Below, piece after piece: positions 23,563 through 36,900 of a DNA stretch of 64,000 nt. The position numbers and the translations under genes were made by a program. The DNA is from Amborella trichopoda. Taxonomy: Eukaryota > Streptophyta > Magnoliopsida > Amborellales > Amborellaceae. Within the stretch, counting starts at the first letter, position 1; each line of letters begins with the position of its first letter. The notes beneath the pieces are model-generated. The model was not told where the DNA came from. It was given only the letters and a program-made list of their open reading frames with translations, and made no database searches. Location: NCBI RefSeq assembly GCF_000471905.2, contig NW_006496517.1, positions 140,270 to 204,269 on the forward strand, read 5' to 3'.

Positions 23563-24080
23563 GGGAAAAGTTTATATAAGGTTGCAACCTTAAAATGTAG
23601 AACTTCCTTTAATACTAGTACTTAACTACTAAGACTAATAACCTCGAGAGAGGCATAGGAATGGGAAGTCGTATTAAGCACCCCAGGAGTTTCAATATGA
23701 CTTCATATTCGACAGCTAGCCCTCCAAAAGAGTTCCCTCTTTCCCTCCCTCGGCAAGAAGTGTTCGAGTATTCGCCTAGTTATTTTAATGTTGAAAAACC
23801 CTGTGATTGATAATTTAAATATCGAGATGTATGACTATGAAAAATAAAAAGATTTTGGATATCAGAAATAGTACAACTTACAACATATTATCTACACCGT
23901 CCATTTTCAAAATTTCCATATGTTTATAGATCTACTTGATTTTAACCATTTTTGAAATTTAAAATTTCATAATTAGATATAAAAATAGATTTTGAGATAA
24001 TCCTAAGACAATTTTACTTCAAAATTATATATTATGATAAAATTTGAAGGCGTACCTTAGTTGAGATAAAACTTGATTTT
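23563..24080 (-). mobile_element. palindrome-ended MITE, copy B (second subfamily)
   Basis: It starts GGGAAAAGTTTATATAAGG with the perfect 14-bp palindrome AAGGTTGCAACCTT. The family core follows (ACCGTCCATTTTCAA, TAGATCTACTTGAT, GATAAAATTTGAAGGCGTACC). About 150 bp of foreign sequence lies behind the left end and the right terminus is lost. It stands tail to tail with copy A, with about 10 bp between them. Confidence 0.65.
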
Positions 24081-24801
24081 AACCTTACTTAATTGCATGG
24101 TGGAATAAAAACTTAAATAAGACATGTGGCCTGAGGTAAAAAGGAGTAGGATGAAAGTGAGAAAGCATGCACCTGCACGTGTGCGTGCACGGGATTTTCA
24201 CGCGCTTAATCTCCGAATGGCACACTCTTGAGTGTGGTTCTCGTGCACCCTTTTTCTCTTTACCATGGCTCTAAGAAAAAACATGTTTCTTTATCTTTTC
24301 TTTTTTTTTCCAAGTAATTTTGAACAAGTGGCCGCCTCTTTATTGATGGACAGCTGAGAAGCTGTTAGCACACTATTAGAAAACTTAAGTGCTATCCTAC
24401 TGTACTATAGCTTCCTAAACCAGTGTTCAAAACCATTACTCGGGTCGCGAACTCGGCCCATGCTTGAGCCAAGGCCAATTACTCTAGCAGCAAAAAATAT
24501 TAAAAAAATAAAAATAAAACATAAAAATTCAAAAAGTTAGGGAAATATACTTAAAGTAAAAATTCAACAAGCACATCTAAATGTATCGAGCAATAGAATT
24601 TGAAGATGAGTTTGTGACCAAGAGTATTCTTGAAATTTTCTTATGAAGGGGAAATGTTTTTGAAGTTCTAATTTTATTTCACAACCAAGAACTACAATTT
24701 TTCATAAAATTTGAGGTGATTTTTTTTTTTTTTGGGGTAATTGAGTGGGAATAACCACCCCCTACCTATTTTCATAAGAGGTGACCTTTTTTTTTTTTTT
24801 T
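24081..24801. other. intergenic, nothing firm
   Basis: Mixed sequence with long poly(T) runs at 24719-24734 and 24787-24801. The GC-richer patch near 24430-24490 (CGGGTCGCGAACTCGGCCCA) resembles pieces often seen in plant hAT elements but has no defined ends. Confidence 0.35.
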
Positions 24802-25290
24802 GGAAAGCTTTCTATGTTCCTCATACAACATAGAAGTTCTATCATCCCGCTTATCCATCCGTCCATTTTTTGAATGGAGGGCTAAGAATGCCCCAATCAC
24901 AATATCATATCTCTACACAATTTTATTTTTAATTTTTTTTATAAACTATTTTGACAGACGTCCATTCTTCTATTAAACTCGCATTAATGAAAAATATAAA
25001 TAAAATAAAATAAAATAACCAAAGTACCCTAAAAGTTTCAAGGGGTATTTTGGTCATTATTTTTTATCGAAAAATTATTGTTAATATTTTTTATACGTGC
25101 GCTCCAATGAGAAGATAGCACATTCCAAATTTCATATTAAAAAAAAAATGTATTACAAAAACTAAAAATAAACTACTTTGAGATGTTGGATCTAAGATCA
25201 AATGGTGAGTGGCTTGATAAAAAATGGATGGCTGGATTATAAGGGGAGCATAGAACTTCTACCTTGTAGGGGAAACATAAAAAACCTTCT
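24802..25290. mobile_element. MITE of a 490-bp family, copy 1
   Basis: It begins GGAAAGCTTTCTATGTTCC with ATAGAAGTTCT further in. It ends with the inverted AGAACTTCTACCTTG... then ACCTTCT. Inside is a TACCCTAAAAGTTTCAAGGG palindrome running on to GTATTTTGGTCA. A full-length relative is at 59928-60417. Poly(T) lies at its left side; no clear target duplication. Confidence 0.7.
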
Positions 25291-26410
25291 TTCTTCTTCT
25301 TCTTCTCCGTTTTGGTTTGTTTTTTTTTTTTTTTTTTGAGTAATTTTCAATGGGATCGACGAGCTCGTACCTATTTTCTAAAGCATTAGTGATTTTTGAA
25401 TGGCTAAGCCTAAACTTTAGCTGGAGCACATATTGTACTACCACCACGACCCTAACCCCAATCTCAATCTCGACAACCCCAATCTTGAGACCGTCCAATA
25501 TTTGAACATTTACATTTTTTAAAACTTAAATAGCAATTTCTTCAGCAGGTAAATTCTCTACAGCCGGATACTGCAGGAGCACGGAATCACTCTAGCAAAA
25601 CTGAATGGGTTTCCGGCATCTATCAAAGAGCCACAGATTCTTCGAGGGTCCACAACATTGACAAGTGTGCTGTCCTACACCTCAAATTTGCAATATCTTT
25701 TAGTTGGCCAATTTCAAGTGTACATTTCTTCAAATTCAATGGACTTGTGTCCTTTAGTTGCCATTCACATTATTGAAAATGACAAAGGTAAACCACTCAC
25801 GAAATGACTTTGTTTCTTGGCCCATTATCTGGGCTATGCCTTCGGCTCTTCTTATATTCCATTTGAACTCACATTAGAAAATGGGGTATTTGAAAAAGGT
25901 TATATACGTTTGACACTTTAAATGGTAGAATTAAGAACACCAAAAACAGTACTAACGAGGGTTGACAACTGATTGGGCCAGCCGTAGTCCCCATAGAACC
26001 GTCTTACGCAACCTGGCTAGAACTAGGCTAAAGAGTCACTGACCCTAGCTCTATCAATGCTAGAGTTGGACTGGGCTAGGCCAAAAACAATTAAAAAAAG
26101 TAAAAACAAAGAAAAAGAGGGTCGGACGGCCGGTCATGCCCCAAGCACAGCTTGGCCCTACATTAGACTGTGGTTGTGCTCCAGATTTTAGGGCCGGGCC
26201 TTATGGTCCAAACAAAGCAAAACCAATAGGCGCTAAATTTGGTATAGATATAAAACTTAGGGGCAATCTGCTTTTATATGATCATATCTTCTTAAGAATA
26301 AAAGGAATATTAGTGCATTTTTAATTTGGCGAATAAAATAACTTCCAACATATTTGAAACTTTGCTCGGCTACTGAAGATTCACAATCGAGAGAGTGCAA
26401 GAGTCTTTTA
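25291..26410. other. upstream region of the J-domain gene
   Basis: Poly(T) at 25321-25337, then unremarkable sequence. A GC-richer patch at about 25960-26230 (GGGCCGGGCC, GGACGGCCGG) looks like hAT-derived sequence without clear ends. The leader of the J-domain gene must lie in the last few hundred bases; I assign no TATA box. Confidence 0.35.
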
Positions 26411-27584
26411 ATGGCTCTGCTACTCCTCCCTGTCTGCACAGAAACCCTAATTTTTCATAACCCTTTTCCTTCTCACTCTAAGAATCACTGCTTCAGGTCT
26501 CCTACAAACCTCTCATGGATTCATGGTAACCGCCATAGAGACAGGAAGGTCACAGGAAAAGCTGCTGACTCTTCATCTTCGCAAGGCACAGTTGCAGATG
26601 ACTATTATTCTGTTTTAGGATTGGTAATAAGAAAAACCCATCATTTCGATCTTAAAGTTTTTGTCGATTATCGGATAATTGTTGGGCATTTTTAGGATAT
26701 CGATTTCAACTATTTCAAGGTATCAAATTGATCATGCTGTATCTGATGAGAAGAAAAAAAAAAAAACAGTGAATAAAAACCCATTCGATATGAATTGATA
26801 TTGTTTTCTAGTGTTATCTGGGTATTGAGTGTTGTTTGTTGTTCTTAAGTACGTATTGTGACTAAACGGAATTGAATTAAGTGCGGTTCATTTCATATTG
26901 AGAACCCAAGAAGTTACAGATTTGAAATTGAAATAAAGGATTGAAATAAAGGAATGTTATATAAAGCATTCAACGATCTGTCTTAACATATTCACCCAAA
27001 AAAAGATCTGCAACATATCTGTTTTCTGTATTGCTCATTTATTAATACTCATTTTATCAGAAATATACTTCAAATTTACTATGGTGATATCCCATTGTCA
27101 GCTGCCCGATGCGACACCCGATCAGATAAAGAAGGCATACTATAATTGCATGAAAGCATGCCATCCAGACTTGAGTGGAAATGAACCTCAGACAACAAAC
27201 TTTTGTATATTCATCAATGAAGTTTATGAGGTGATTTCTCCTTTTGCAATGGTCTTTCTTTATTAATGCTAGAAACCTATAATCTACATTCTTTAGCTAG
27301 CTTTAGGATGCTACTCGTTCTATTGATTTCTCTTTGCAATAGCATCTGATTATATGTTGTTACAATGATACTTACGTGGATCAGCACAAATCAGGTACTC
27401 AGTGATCCTGTGCAGCGTATGGTGTATGATGAAATACATGGGTATGCATTGATTGCTATCAATCCATTCTTGGATGACACCAAGCCAAAAGACCATGCAT
27501 TTGTTGATGAGTTCAGTTGTATAGGTACAAACAACTGGATTTCTTTCTTATCTACATATTTTATTACATATTAAAGTGAGATCT

Positions 27585-27630
<46 letters not shown>

Positions 27631-27878
27631 NNNNNNNNNNNNNNNNNNNNNNNNNNNNNNNNNNNNNNNNNNNNNNNNNNNNNNNNNNNNNNNNNNNNNN
27701 NNNNNNNNNNNNNNNNNNNNNNNNNNNNNNNNNNNNNNNNNNNNNNNNNNNNNNNNNNNNNNNNNNNNNNNNNNNNNNNNNNNNNNNNNNNNNNNNNNNN
27801 NNNNNNNNNNNNNNNNNNNNNNNNNNNNNNNNNNNNNNNNNNNNNNNNNNNNNNNNNNNNNNNNNNNNNNNNNNNNNN

Positions 27879-27918
<40 letters not shown>

Positions 27919-30900
27919 ATGCACACACACACACACACACACACAAGCACATACATATGCAGATTAGGATTTTGATTCCTCTCAAACGAGTACCAAAATT
28001 CACCAAAACTCAGCAAAATAACAATACTTAAGTAATGAGGATTCCACAGTCAAATTTTATTAACTCAAAGTTCTCAAACAAAAATAGCACACAAGCCCCA
28101 AAACCATTCACTAACAACTATTTAAGCAAATCCAAAATCCTAAAAAGCTATTATGAAATCCTAGCCAACCTTTTCTCTTTTAATCCTGGCCATTCTTAAT
28201 TAACTGAAAATAAAAGATTAACCCTAGCCCCGTTAAAAATATAAGGGTGAGGCCCTAAACAATCAAATTAAGGCACATCTCTAAATTCACTAGGAAGGGG
28301 TTATTTCGATAATGAAAAGCCTTCAATTCGATCATCTCAACCTCAAGATGTATGGACACGAGAAAAGAAAGATTTCAAGTCTTGGAAACAATGCAACATG
28401 TAACGTATTATCTAGACTGTCAATTTTCAAGATTTTCAAGTGTTCACAGATCTTCTCAATCTACACTATTTGTGGATATTTAAATTTTATAATCAGAGAT
28501 GAAAATAAATTTTCAGACCATCATAAAGATTTTTGATATTGAAACATTATATTTTGGTACTATTTGAAGGTGCGCCTTACTTTGATTGTTTAGGGCCTAG
28601 GCCTTATACAAACAACACCCTAAAATTAAATAGGTAACCCAAAATAATGTCCTTAACTACATTATTTGCCCCTTTTATGCCCCATGGTTCTATGGCCTTA
28701 CCTTGCTCAGTCACAAACTATTGACTGTGGCATAGACTATTGATTGTGGCTGGAGCATGGTTGCATGACACACACACCCTACAATCTTCAATTGATATTT
28801 CATTTCGTGGCAGGTTGTAAAAATTGTGCCAATGTGGCCCCAAATGTGTTCAGAATTGAGGAAGATTTTGGAAGGGCAAGGGTCTACTGCCAATCACGAA
28901 ATCCTGATTTAGTTCAGCAGGCTATAGATACTTGGTAAGTACTGAGCAACATAATTTCACACTTTTCTATCCTTTGATCTATAATCCAAGATGTCCTGTC
29001 TTTTCTCTTGTTTGCAGCAACAACAAGTATAAGAGTATTCCCCGGTTTGTAGGAAAAAATGGGCTCATTATTATGGTGGGATGTGTCTCTGTTTTTCTTT
29101 AGAAGTATGGGTGAAAAGAATAGAAATGAACAAATGTATCTCTAGAAACTAAGAATGTTATGATACGGAGGTCATGGAGTGACATAAAAAACACCCTTAG
29201 TGAGGTTACTGGACTACCAATCAAGGCAACATCCATCGTTTTAAAAAGTGCTGCCTTGGGCTAGTCGGCACCTGAGGCAGGGAAGGGGCCTAGTTGCCTC
29301 GCCTAGGGGGAGGCAGGCCCCTAAGTCGCCTGCCCTTGGCAGGCGTTTCAAACCTTAGCCCAGGCACCCGCCTTGCGCAGCTTATGGCTCAATGGTAGAA
29401 AATGCCCATGGGTTGTCGGCAAAATGGTCATTCCCTTATTTTAAGGGGAAGAAAAACATTGGGGGTACTTTAAAGCCCCGATTGCCTCCTAAGCATTTTT
29501 CAAGTAAGGGAAAAAAATAATAATCCAAAAGTCCAAATTTTTGTAAGTGTTTTGAGGAGAATAAACGCAAGAACTTCAATAAATTATTTTCAATCCATTT
29601 TTCTGCTTATTATTTCTTGTTATTTTACGTATTGTTTCTTTAGTTTCATTTTCTCTATATATTTGACTTCTGCTAATGGATTTCAGTTTTTTTAGTTTAT
29701 GATATTGGACATGGAACCCTTTTGATCCACCCATATGGCACTGAGATTTTGAAATATGATTGTCTTTGACTTTTTGTGGTTTTATATCTTGCTTTTACAT
29801 GTGTGAAATGTGATTCATCATTGCCTATTTACTTCCAAATTTTGGGATTTTCCTTTTCAAAATTTTAATGTCCAATTTGTAATGCATATTACTTCTAATT
29901 TACCTTAAAAATAAAATTTGTTAATTTATTACATACGTTATAGACGTGTGTGTGTGTGTATTCAGGCGCATATTTGTGCATGTATGTGTCGGCCACCTCG
30001 AAGCTGAGACATCTACCTAGGCAGCTAACCCCCTTGGATGCCCAGGCACCACATAGTGCATTTTAAAGCATTGTGAACATTGTACGTATAGAGATAGTAG
30101 AAGATTGGATAAAGCTATTTGGAAGATATAAGTTGAAGAGGGAAATTATGAAAGATTGTACATTCGTAAACCTAATTATGAGTGAAGCTCAAGAGAAAAT
30201 CCAGGTCGTGTATTCTAGAGGAGTTGTTGGACTCAAGAGGGACATTTGTGGTATTTTCTAGGATCCCTAGGCATTGCTAACTCAACCTAGGTAGAGGACC
30301 AAGCACTAATGCAAAGAATGTATAGTGTGTTGGCCCTTTCTCTTGAGGGAGATTTTTGAATAGTATCATGTTTATGCAAACTGTTGATGGAATAAAAATG
30401 GGGCTAGACTATTTATTACTAAAAATTTTGTTCAATATGCAGAATGAGTTAAGATTGATGGCCAAGAAGTACCCATTAGTTAAGATTGATGGCCAAGTAT
30501 CTAAAAAAGATTATTTTCGATATCTTGGGTTGATGATACATGAGAAAGGAGAGATTGATGAAGATGTCCCTCATACAATTAGAGCTGGGTGGATCAAGTG
30601 GAGATGTACATCCGGAGTCTTATGTGATCGTCGCATACCAATACCAATGAAACTCAAGTAGAAGTTCTATAGGATAGCTGTAAAACTAGCAGTGCTTTAC
30701 GAGACATAATGTTGGGTGGGCAATAAATATATCCATAGAATTGGTGCAACTGAGATGATGATATTGAGAAGGATAAGTGGCAAGACAAGGAAAGATAGAA
30801 TTTAGAATGATTATTTGAGGGAACTTAGGGGTAGTTCCAATAGGTGCTAAAATGAGACAAAATAGACTTAGGGAGTCCGGTCATGTGCTGTAGTGATCTA

Positions 30901-33900
30901 GAACAATACCTGTTAGTGGGGTGATTCGGTTCAAGTGGAAGGCTCTAAAAGGGCAAGGGGAAGGCCCCAGCGGACATGGATGGAAATAGTGAGAAAAGAT
31001 ATGGTGACTTCATGGATTAAGGGTATGACGGAATGACCCTTGATAGAGCGGAATGGCGGAACATGATTCGTGTAGCCGACTCAAAATAGTTGGGATAAGA
31101 CTCGGATGATGAAGATGATGATGGTGATGTAGAATGTACTGTTCAAGGTGTGAAAAGTGCATATAGATTGACCAACTTGGTGGCGATAGATTTGGAACTT
31201 GGGTGTAAGTAAAGAAGAGATTTGGGTAGTGGGATGTAAATTTCCTTTTATTATCTCTCATGTTTTTCTCTTTCCGTTCTCTCTTCTTTTTCTTTTTTAA
31301 ATTCTAGTTGTTTCTTTGATAAATGTTTTCTGTCCATACAAAAATTTTCCTTTTAGTATGTTGCGGGTTTTAGCACCTCTTTATACATGTAACTGAACAG
31401 AGCACTGATGTTATGTAATTATGTATCATCTGTAGTAAGTGTGAACATATGCCATCGTCCCTTACTATATCTTTCTTTTTATATGATAGGACTGTCTTTG
31501 AGGCCTTCTCTTCTAGCGAGGCTACCAAATCATAGTTTTGCTACATTTATCTGTAATTCTTTATAGGCATCAAAATATTGCTTGATGTAATGCTTACATA
31601 TTGTGATCGTTGTGCATAATTAATTTTCTTACAACTGTTCATCTATTTAAATGTGGAATTTTGCTTACCCCCCCTCCCAAAAAAGCAAAATGCAAGTTTT
31701 CTTCAATCTAGTCTATCATAAAGTAGAAGTTCTTGGATATTTGGTATCCTAAGTACATCAGTTCCCAAGTGAAGTCAAAGGACTTCACCTAAATTACATT
31801 TCATTGTGTTCAACATTCTGAGCATTCTGTCCTTTAGGCTCTGACCTATACCTTAAAGTGCTGATGGAATAGTTTCTTATTCGCTAGCTCGCCTCTTATT
31901 TTCCGTGTAAATTTGTTAGTTGATTGATTATGGTACCATGTACATGTAGTAATCATTTCAATGTATCTAATTTCTTGTCTCTCTTTCTCCATAATCTCAG
32001 CCCAGTTGACTGCATTCATTGGACATCTGCCGCACAACTATCTTTGCTTGAAGACGAGATGCGCCGGGTAGAGAGGGTAAATGTAAGATATTCTTTTCAT
32101 TCTTCTCCATAATGCTTCATAATGAGTGCATAGTCATTGGTTTACTAAATTGATCGCCTGGTTTGTTGCCAAAATATTGGTAATTATGCCTTTGGTCACT
32201 GGAATTGTGCATCTGTATCTTGAACATAATTTAGGTCAATTTGTTTGCATAGCAAATTTGATAAACTCCTTGTAGTGGGGCTTAAGTAGAATAGCCCTTT
32301 GGACTAACCTGAACCGAGTTACAACTCGTCAACCTCTTCGCCATTTAGATTCCTTTAGTGCTGGAGACTTCAACCAATTCCTTCCTCTGTCTCCAATAAG
32401 GAATTAAGAAAACTTGCATTCTCTCTTACTGATTATGTTCTGCACCTATGAGAGTGTAGCTCCAAAGGATCTTCACAACTCGTATCATTCCATAAGTTAC
32501 ATCGCATTGTCCATTATTAATTGAATATCTTTCTTGGAGTCATCAAGAAAGTACTAAATGCTCTCCCAATGTATGGCCGCTTCTCTTCCATTTCCGATCC
32601 CAAATTCTGTTTCCTTCTTCAACATGTCTTGTGATGATTACTTCTTTGACTAGGTTATTCTGTTTCACTGGCAATCTCCTACATCACTTGGCCTGTAGCT
32701 TTGTTAAACAAACCGAATCCCTGATTCCAAAGCCCCCCATGGACATCAAACAGCAGATCCCATTCGATTGGATGAATTCGAATCTTTTCCTTTGGCTATG
32801 TTCGATGCACAGAAAGTCTTTCTGCTGGCCCAAGTGGAACATTTTCCTTTGTACTGTTTTTATGGAGTCTATTTAACTCATAAATATTGCATTTTAGTTC
32901 TTGAATATTTTTATATTGTGCTTGCTCATTGATCTTTCATTTTATCGTCAAATGCACCAGGTCTACTACTCTTTTATCGAGTGTATCAGACACTATTCTT
33001 TCATTTTGTGGTCAAATGCACCAGGTCTACTACTCTTTTACAGAGTGTATCAGATACTGCTGGGTTCGTTTATATATTAGATATTTTATACTGTAAATGC
33101 TCTGCCCTATGCTAACAAATACACAATATATTTGATATGTGAGGTATTTTATCTTTCACATTGTAACAGAAATCACTCTGCATTTTTCAAAGAACTGTAG
33201 CTCTGTGCATATGAATCTTGCATTATTTTCATAAAAAGACAGCATAGTGTTTTTTTAACACTACACCACATATTAAAATCTTGCATTCTTGAACAAAAAG
33301 ATTGCTGACCTCTATTTAGATCTTAGAGAGATAGAGGGAGCAACTTTCTGATCTACATACAGCATGCGGATAGTACGACAGCTGAATCTCTTTCTCTTCG
33401 AGTCATACTCAATGTGCCTGCAAATGATATGATTAAGAATACAAAGATTTCTAATTGAACTATGATGCCAACAGGTTGGTTTGATGCTTTCAGGGATGGG
33501 AGCCATGGCTTCTGATGTTTTTCAGATGGTAAGATTGTTGCTGTGGTGTGCTTGTTTATATATTTTTTATATCATTGCTTGGCTTGGTTAAGTTCCTATT
33601 TGTCATATTCATTTAAAACCTTCATTTAAGATCTTGTGCTTATTTGCAGAGCAAGTAGACATGGTGTTATCCTCAAAGGCTATCTTAGCTTATTCTGTGT
33701 GTAAACTAGAAAACTTGGTCTCAATGCATGTTGAGGGCATTTCTTTAAGTGATAACAATGGTTTTAAAGGGTTATCATGTGTCAAAACATTATTGTTTCA
33801 GGGAACTGTTATATTGTTCTCGTAAATCTTGTAATTTATCTACATTTTGTTACCAGTGGTTATCCAATTTGAAGCTCAACAGATGTGACGTTTGAAGAAA

Positions 33901-36900
33901 TATCTCTTATGAAGAAAATTCTCTATGTAATAAATGTGTTCAAATGCTTTAGCATACGATGAAATTATTGATATTTCAATGGATTTTGAAGGATTGGTGA
34001 GTAACTTTTCATTCTTGTGGCAGGCAAGCACAAGATGGGAAAAACGTCAAGCAAAGGTCTTGGTAAGTATTTTGACCTCCTGAGTTTTATTTTATGCCAT
34101 TGTAGAGGTAAGTTTATGACAATTACCATGTTAGATGAGTCTTTAATTCTTTATTTATAGGTGGATGTCCTTGAGTATGTAGTATCTTTTTGTTATATGG
34201 CGAATGGTTTTACAAAGGATTTGTGTCTTTCAAGATTTTTATGAGTTAAAAAAGAAGAAATTTGGAACATATGATTTATGATTTGGTGCTAACTCCTTCG
34301 CAACATTCTGAATAGTAGCCTTTTCCCAATTAATTGGGGTTGGCTTGGTGTATGAGTGTCTTGCTGTTTGTATATTCTTCTGGCACGTAATTCGGACAAT
34401 TGCCTATTAAATGATATTTTGAGTGACACCAAGTGCAGCAATGCTAAGATTCTTTTTATGTTCGTTCTCATCGATCACATTTTCATTCTTCTGCAATAAA
34501 GGAAGAGAAGTGTGTAGTTATAAAGTGAAACTTACCATAGGATTCACAAGGGCCAGTATGTACAAGTTACGATATGGAGGCTATGAAGCAACATAAATAT
34601 TCCCTAGAAAAGAATTGAGGAATACCAAGGTGCTATGATGCTCTTAACAATTTTGAGAACTTGAGTAGGCATTGGCTGACTCATGGACACAACATCCAGC
34701 TCCTAAAGTTTGCCAAACCTGTCCATTTGGTTCATCTCCTCATGCTTGTGATTTGAGGCAACACTATTACCCACTTTGGTTACCATACTATGTTAATTGG
34801 GAAGGTCATTACTTACTGTTAGCTATATAATAGCTTAATATATTAGCAAGAAAATGTTTAAAATGAAAATTTATCAAACCCCACCCAAGAGTTTCATTGT
34901 TTAAAATTTCACCCACTCCCTGTGTCCTACTTCCAAAAAGTCCAACAAGGTACACATCATATGGTTTCACATCTTGACAGGGGCAATTTCCAATTCTAAT
35001 TCTCCATCAAAACCAAAGTAGCTTTTAGAAAAACTACCTATTTCAGCTATTAGTATTTTTATATATCAGTATGTCATTTAAGGCACCGTATGATATATTG
35101 GTATTTGTAAATACCGATGTGCAATATCTCATTGGTGACTTAATGAGATGGTGTTCTGAAACATTAATCTCATGAGTGACTTGTGTGGTGAGATGTGATG
35201 TTATAAAATACCGATACCTCAAAAGGTGTTTAGAGTGAGATATTGGTGTATGGAAACACCATTATCCTGTGAAAATTTAACACCTATTAGACATGGTATT
35301 ATAAAATTCCAATATCTCTTTTTGATGAAATTGATTGTAAAAACTACCAATATCTCACAAGGTGACTTGGTGAGATATTGTTTTTTTTTAAATAACAATA
35401 TCATTGTATATTTTGCAAGATATTGGTATTTTCTAACCCAGTATTTACCCATTATTGCATGTTCTTTTAGGGTTTTTTGCAATCAGGACAACAGAAATAG
35501 ATCAAATGTTAAATTGTTTATCTTCCGAGGACGGTCTGATAAATTCCCTATTCAATATAATGATGATCAATTTCAAGGAAGATGACTTGGAAAAAATGAA
35601 TTTTTATCCTTTTACAGTGTGCCAGTCTTTAGATAATTGTCATCTTCCCTGTGTTCAGTGGTGTGGTGTTCAATTCTTCTAAGAATCCTAAATAGGAATG
35701 AAGATTGCTTGTTTCCATGAAAAGTGACAGGTTTGTCATACAGACCTTCATTAAGCAGGTTTTGTTCAATATGACTTAGAACTAAATATATCATACAGTT
35801 AGCAAAAGGTTATCAAAGCATGGATGATTAGCAAAAGGTTATTGAAGCATGGATGATGTGAACCATATATGATATCTGTAGAAGGAAAATATTAGGAGCA
35901 TATACATGCTAGAAATGTTTTACTCTAAACTGTGATTCCAGAGATCACGAAACTTATTGGATCATAGATAACATGGAGTTCATGGTCTCCTCATGGAAAC
36001 TTATAATATATTTAGAAATAAAAAATCTCCTAAAGTGATTGAGGGTGGCCTAAAAGGCCCAAAACACATTTGTAGATAAAGATGAGGTTTATGGATTTAG
36101 GACTTTTGATATTAGAGCTTTCAAAATTCCAAGGTGCAGTCATGACGGGAGACTTTCCCTTGCTCTTTCATGAGCACTCTTATGGGTCTTTGACTAAATT
36201 AGCTCCAGTAATTCCTCTTTTCCCTTTTTCTTTTAGATGTTTATGGATATTTTGGACACTCAGTTGTATCATTTTCAAATTTAAAATATAGTTCTATTTC
36301 TCGGATTTGGTAGCAGCATGATTCCAATGGTCCAAATCGATTATAAAAATAGTTGAATGGGAAAAGGTTGCACAAGCCACTTTCTGGTTTCAATTTTTTT
36401 GGAACATTGTAGATGCATAACATGTAGTGACATCACATAGATGCCCATATATACTAGAAGAAACATAGAATATTGGGAAAATATCTCCATAGACCCTATT
36501 TTTGGGTTTCATTTCTCCATAGACCAAAGGTTTCAAAACCTATATTGCTGCATAGAGATTCTATCTTTTATATCTTCTAATCCTCTAGAGACTTACTTTA
36601 CCTTTTTTTACTACATATTTTTAGCTCAATCAAATTTAGAGAAGACATCCTTTCTAAACCCCTCTATCTCTTCATTTGTTTCTCTCTCTTTCTTCGTGAA
36701 TCTCCCAAACCCTTATCTCTCTAAAAATGTGGGATAGATATGGGGATAAAGAGAGAGTTGAGGGAAATTCGGAGAGAGAGAGAGGGGTTTGGGAGATTTA
36801 CCGAGAGAAAGAGAAACACATAAAGTGAGAGAGGGGGTTTAGAAATGATGTCTTTTTTAAATTTGTTTGGGTAAAAAAGATAGGGTAAAAATAGGTAAAG

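Noticed and set aside
27564-28031. Frames of repeated Ser-Leu or Arg-Glu around the gap (also at 38527-38910 and 52410-53411)
   Set aside because: They are translations of (CT)n and of N, not genes.
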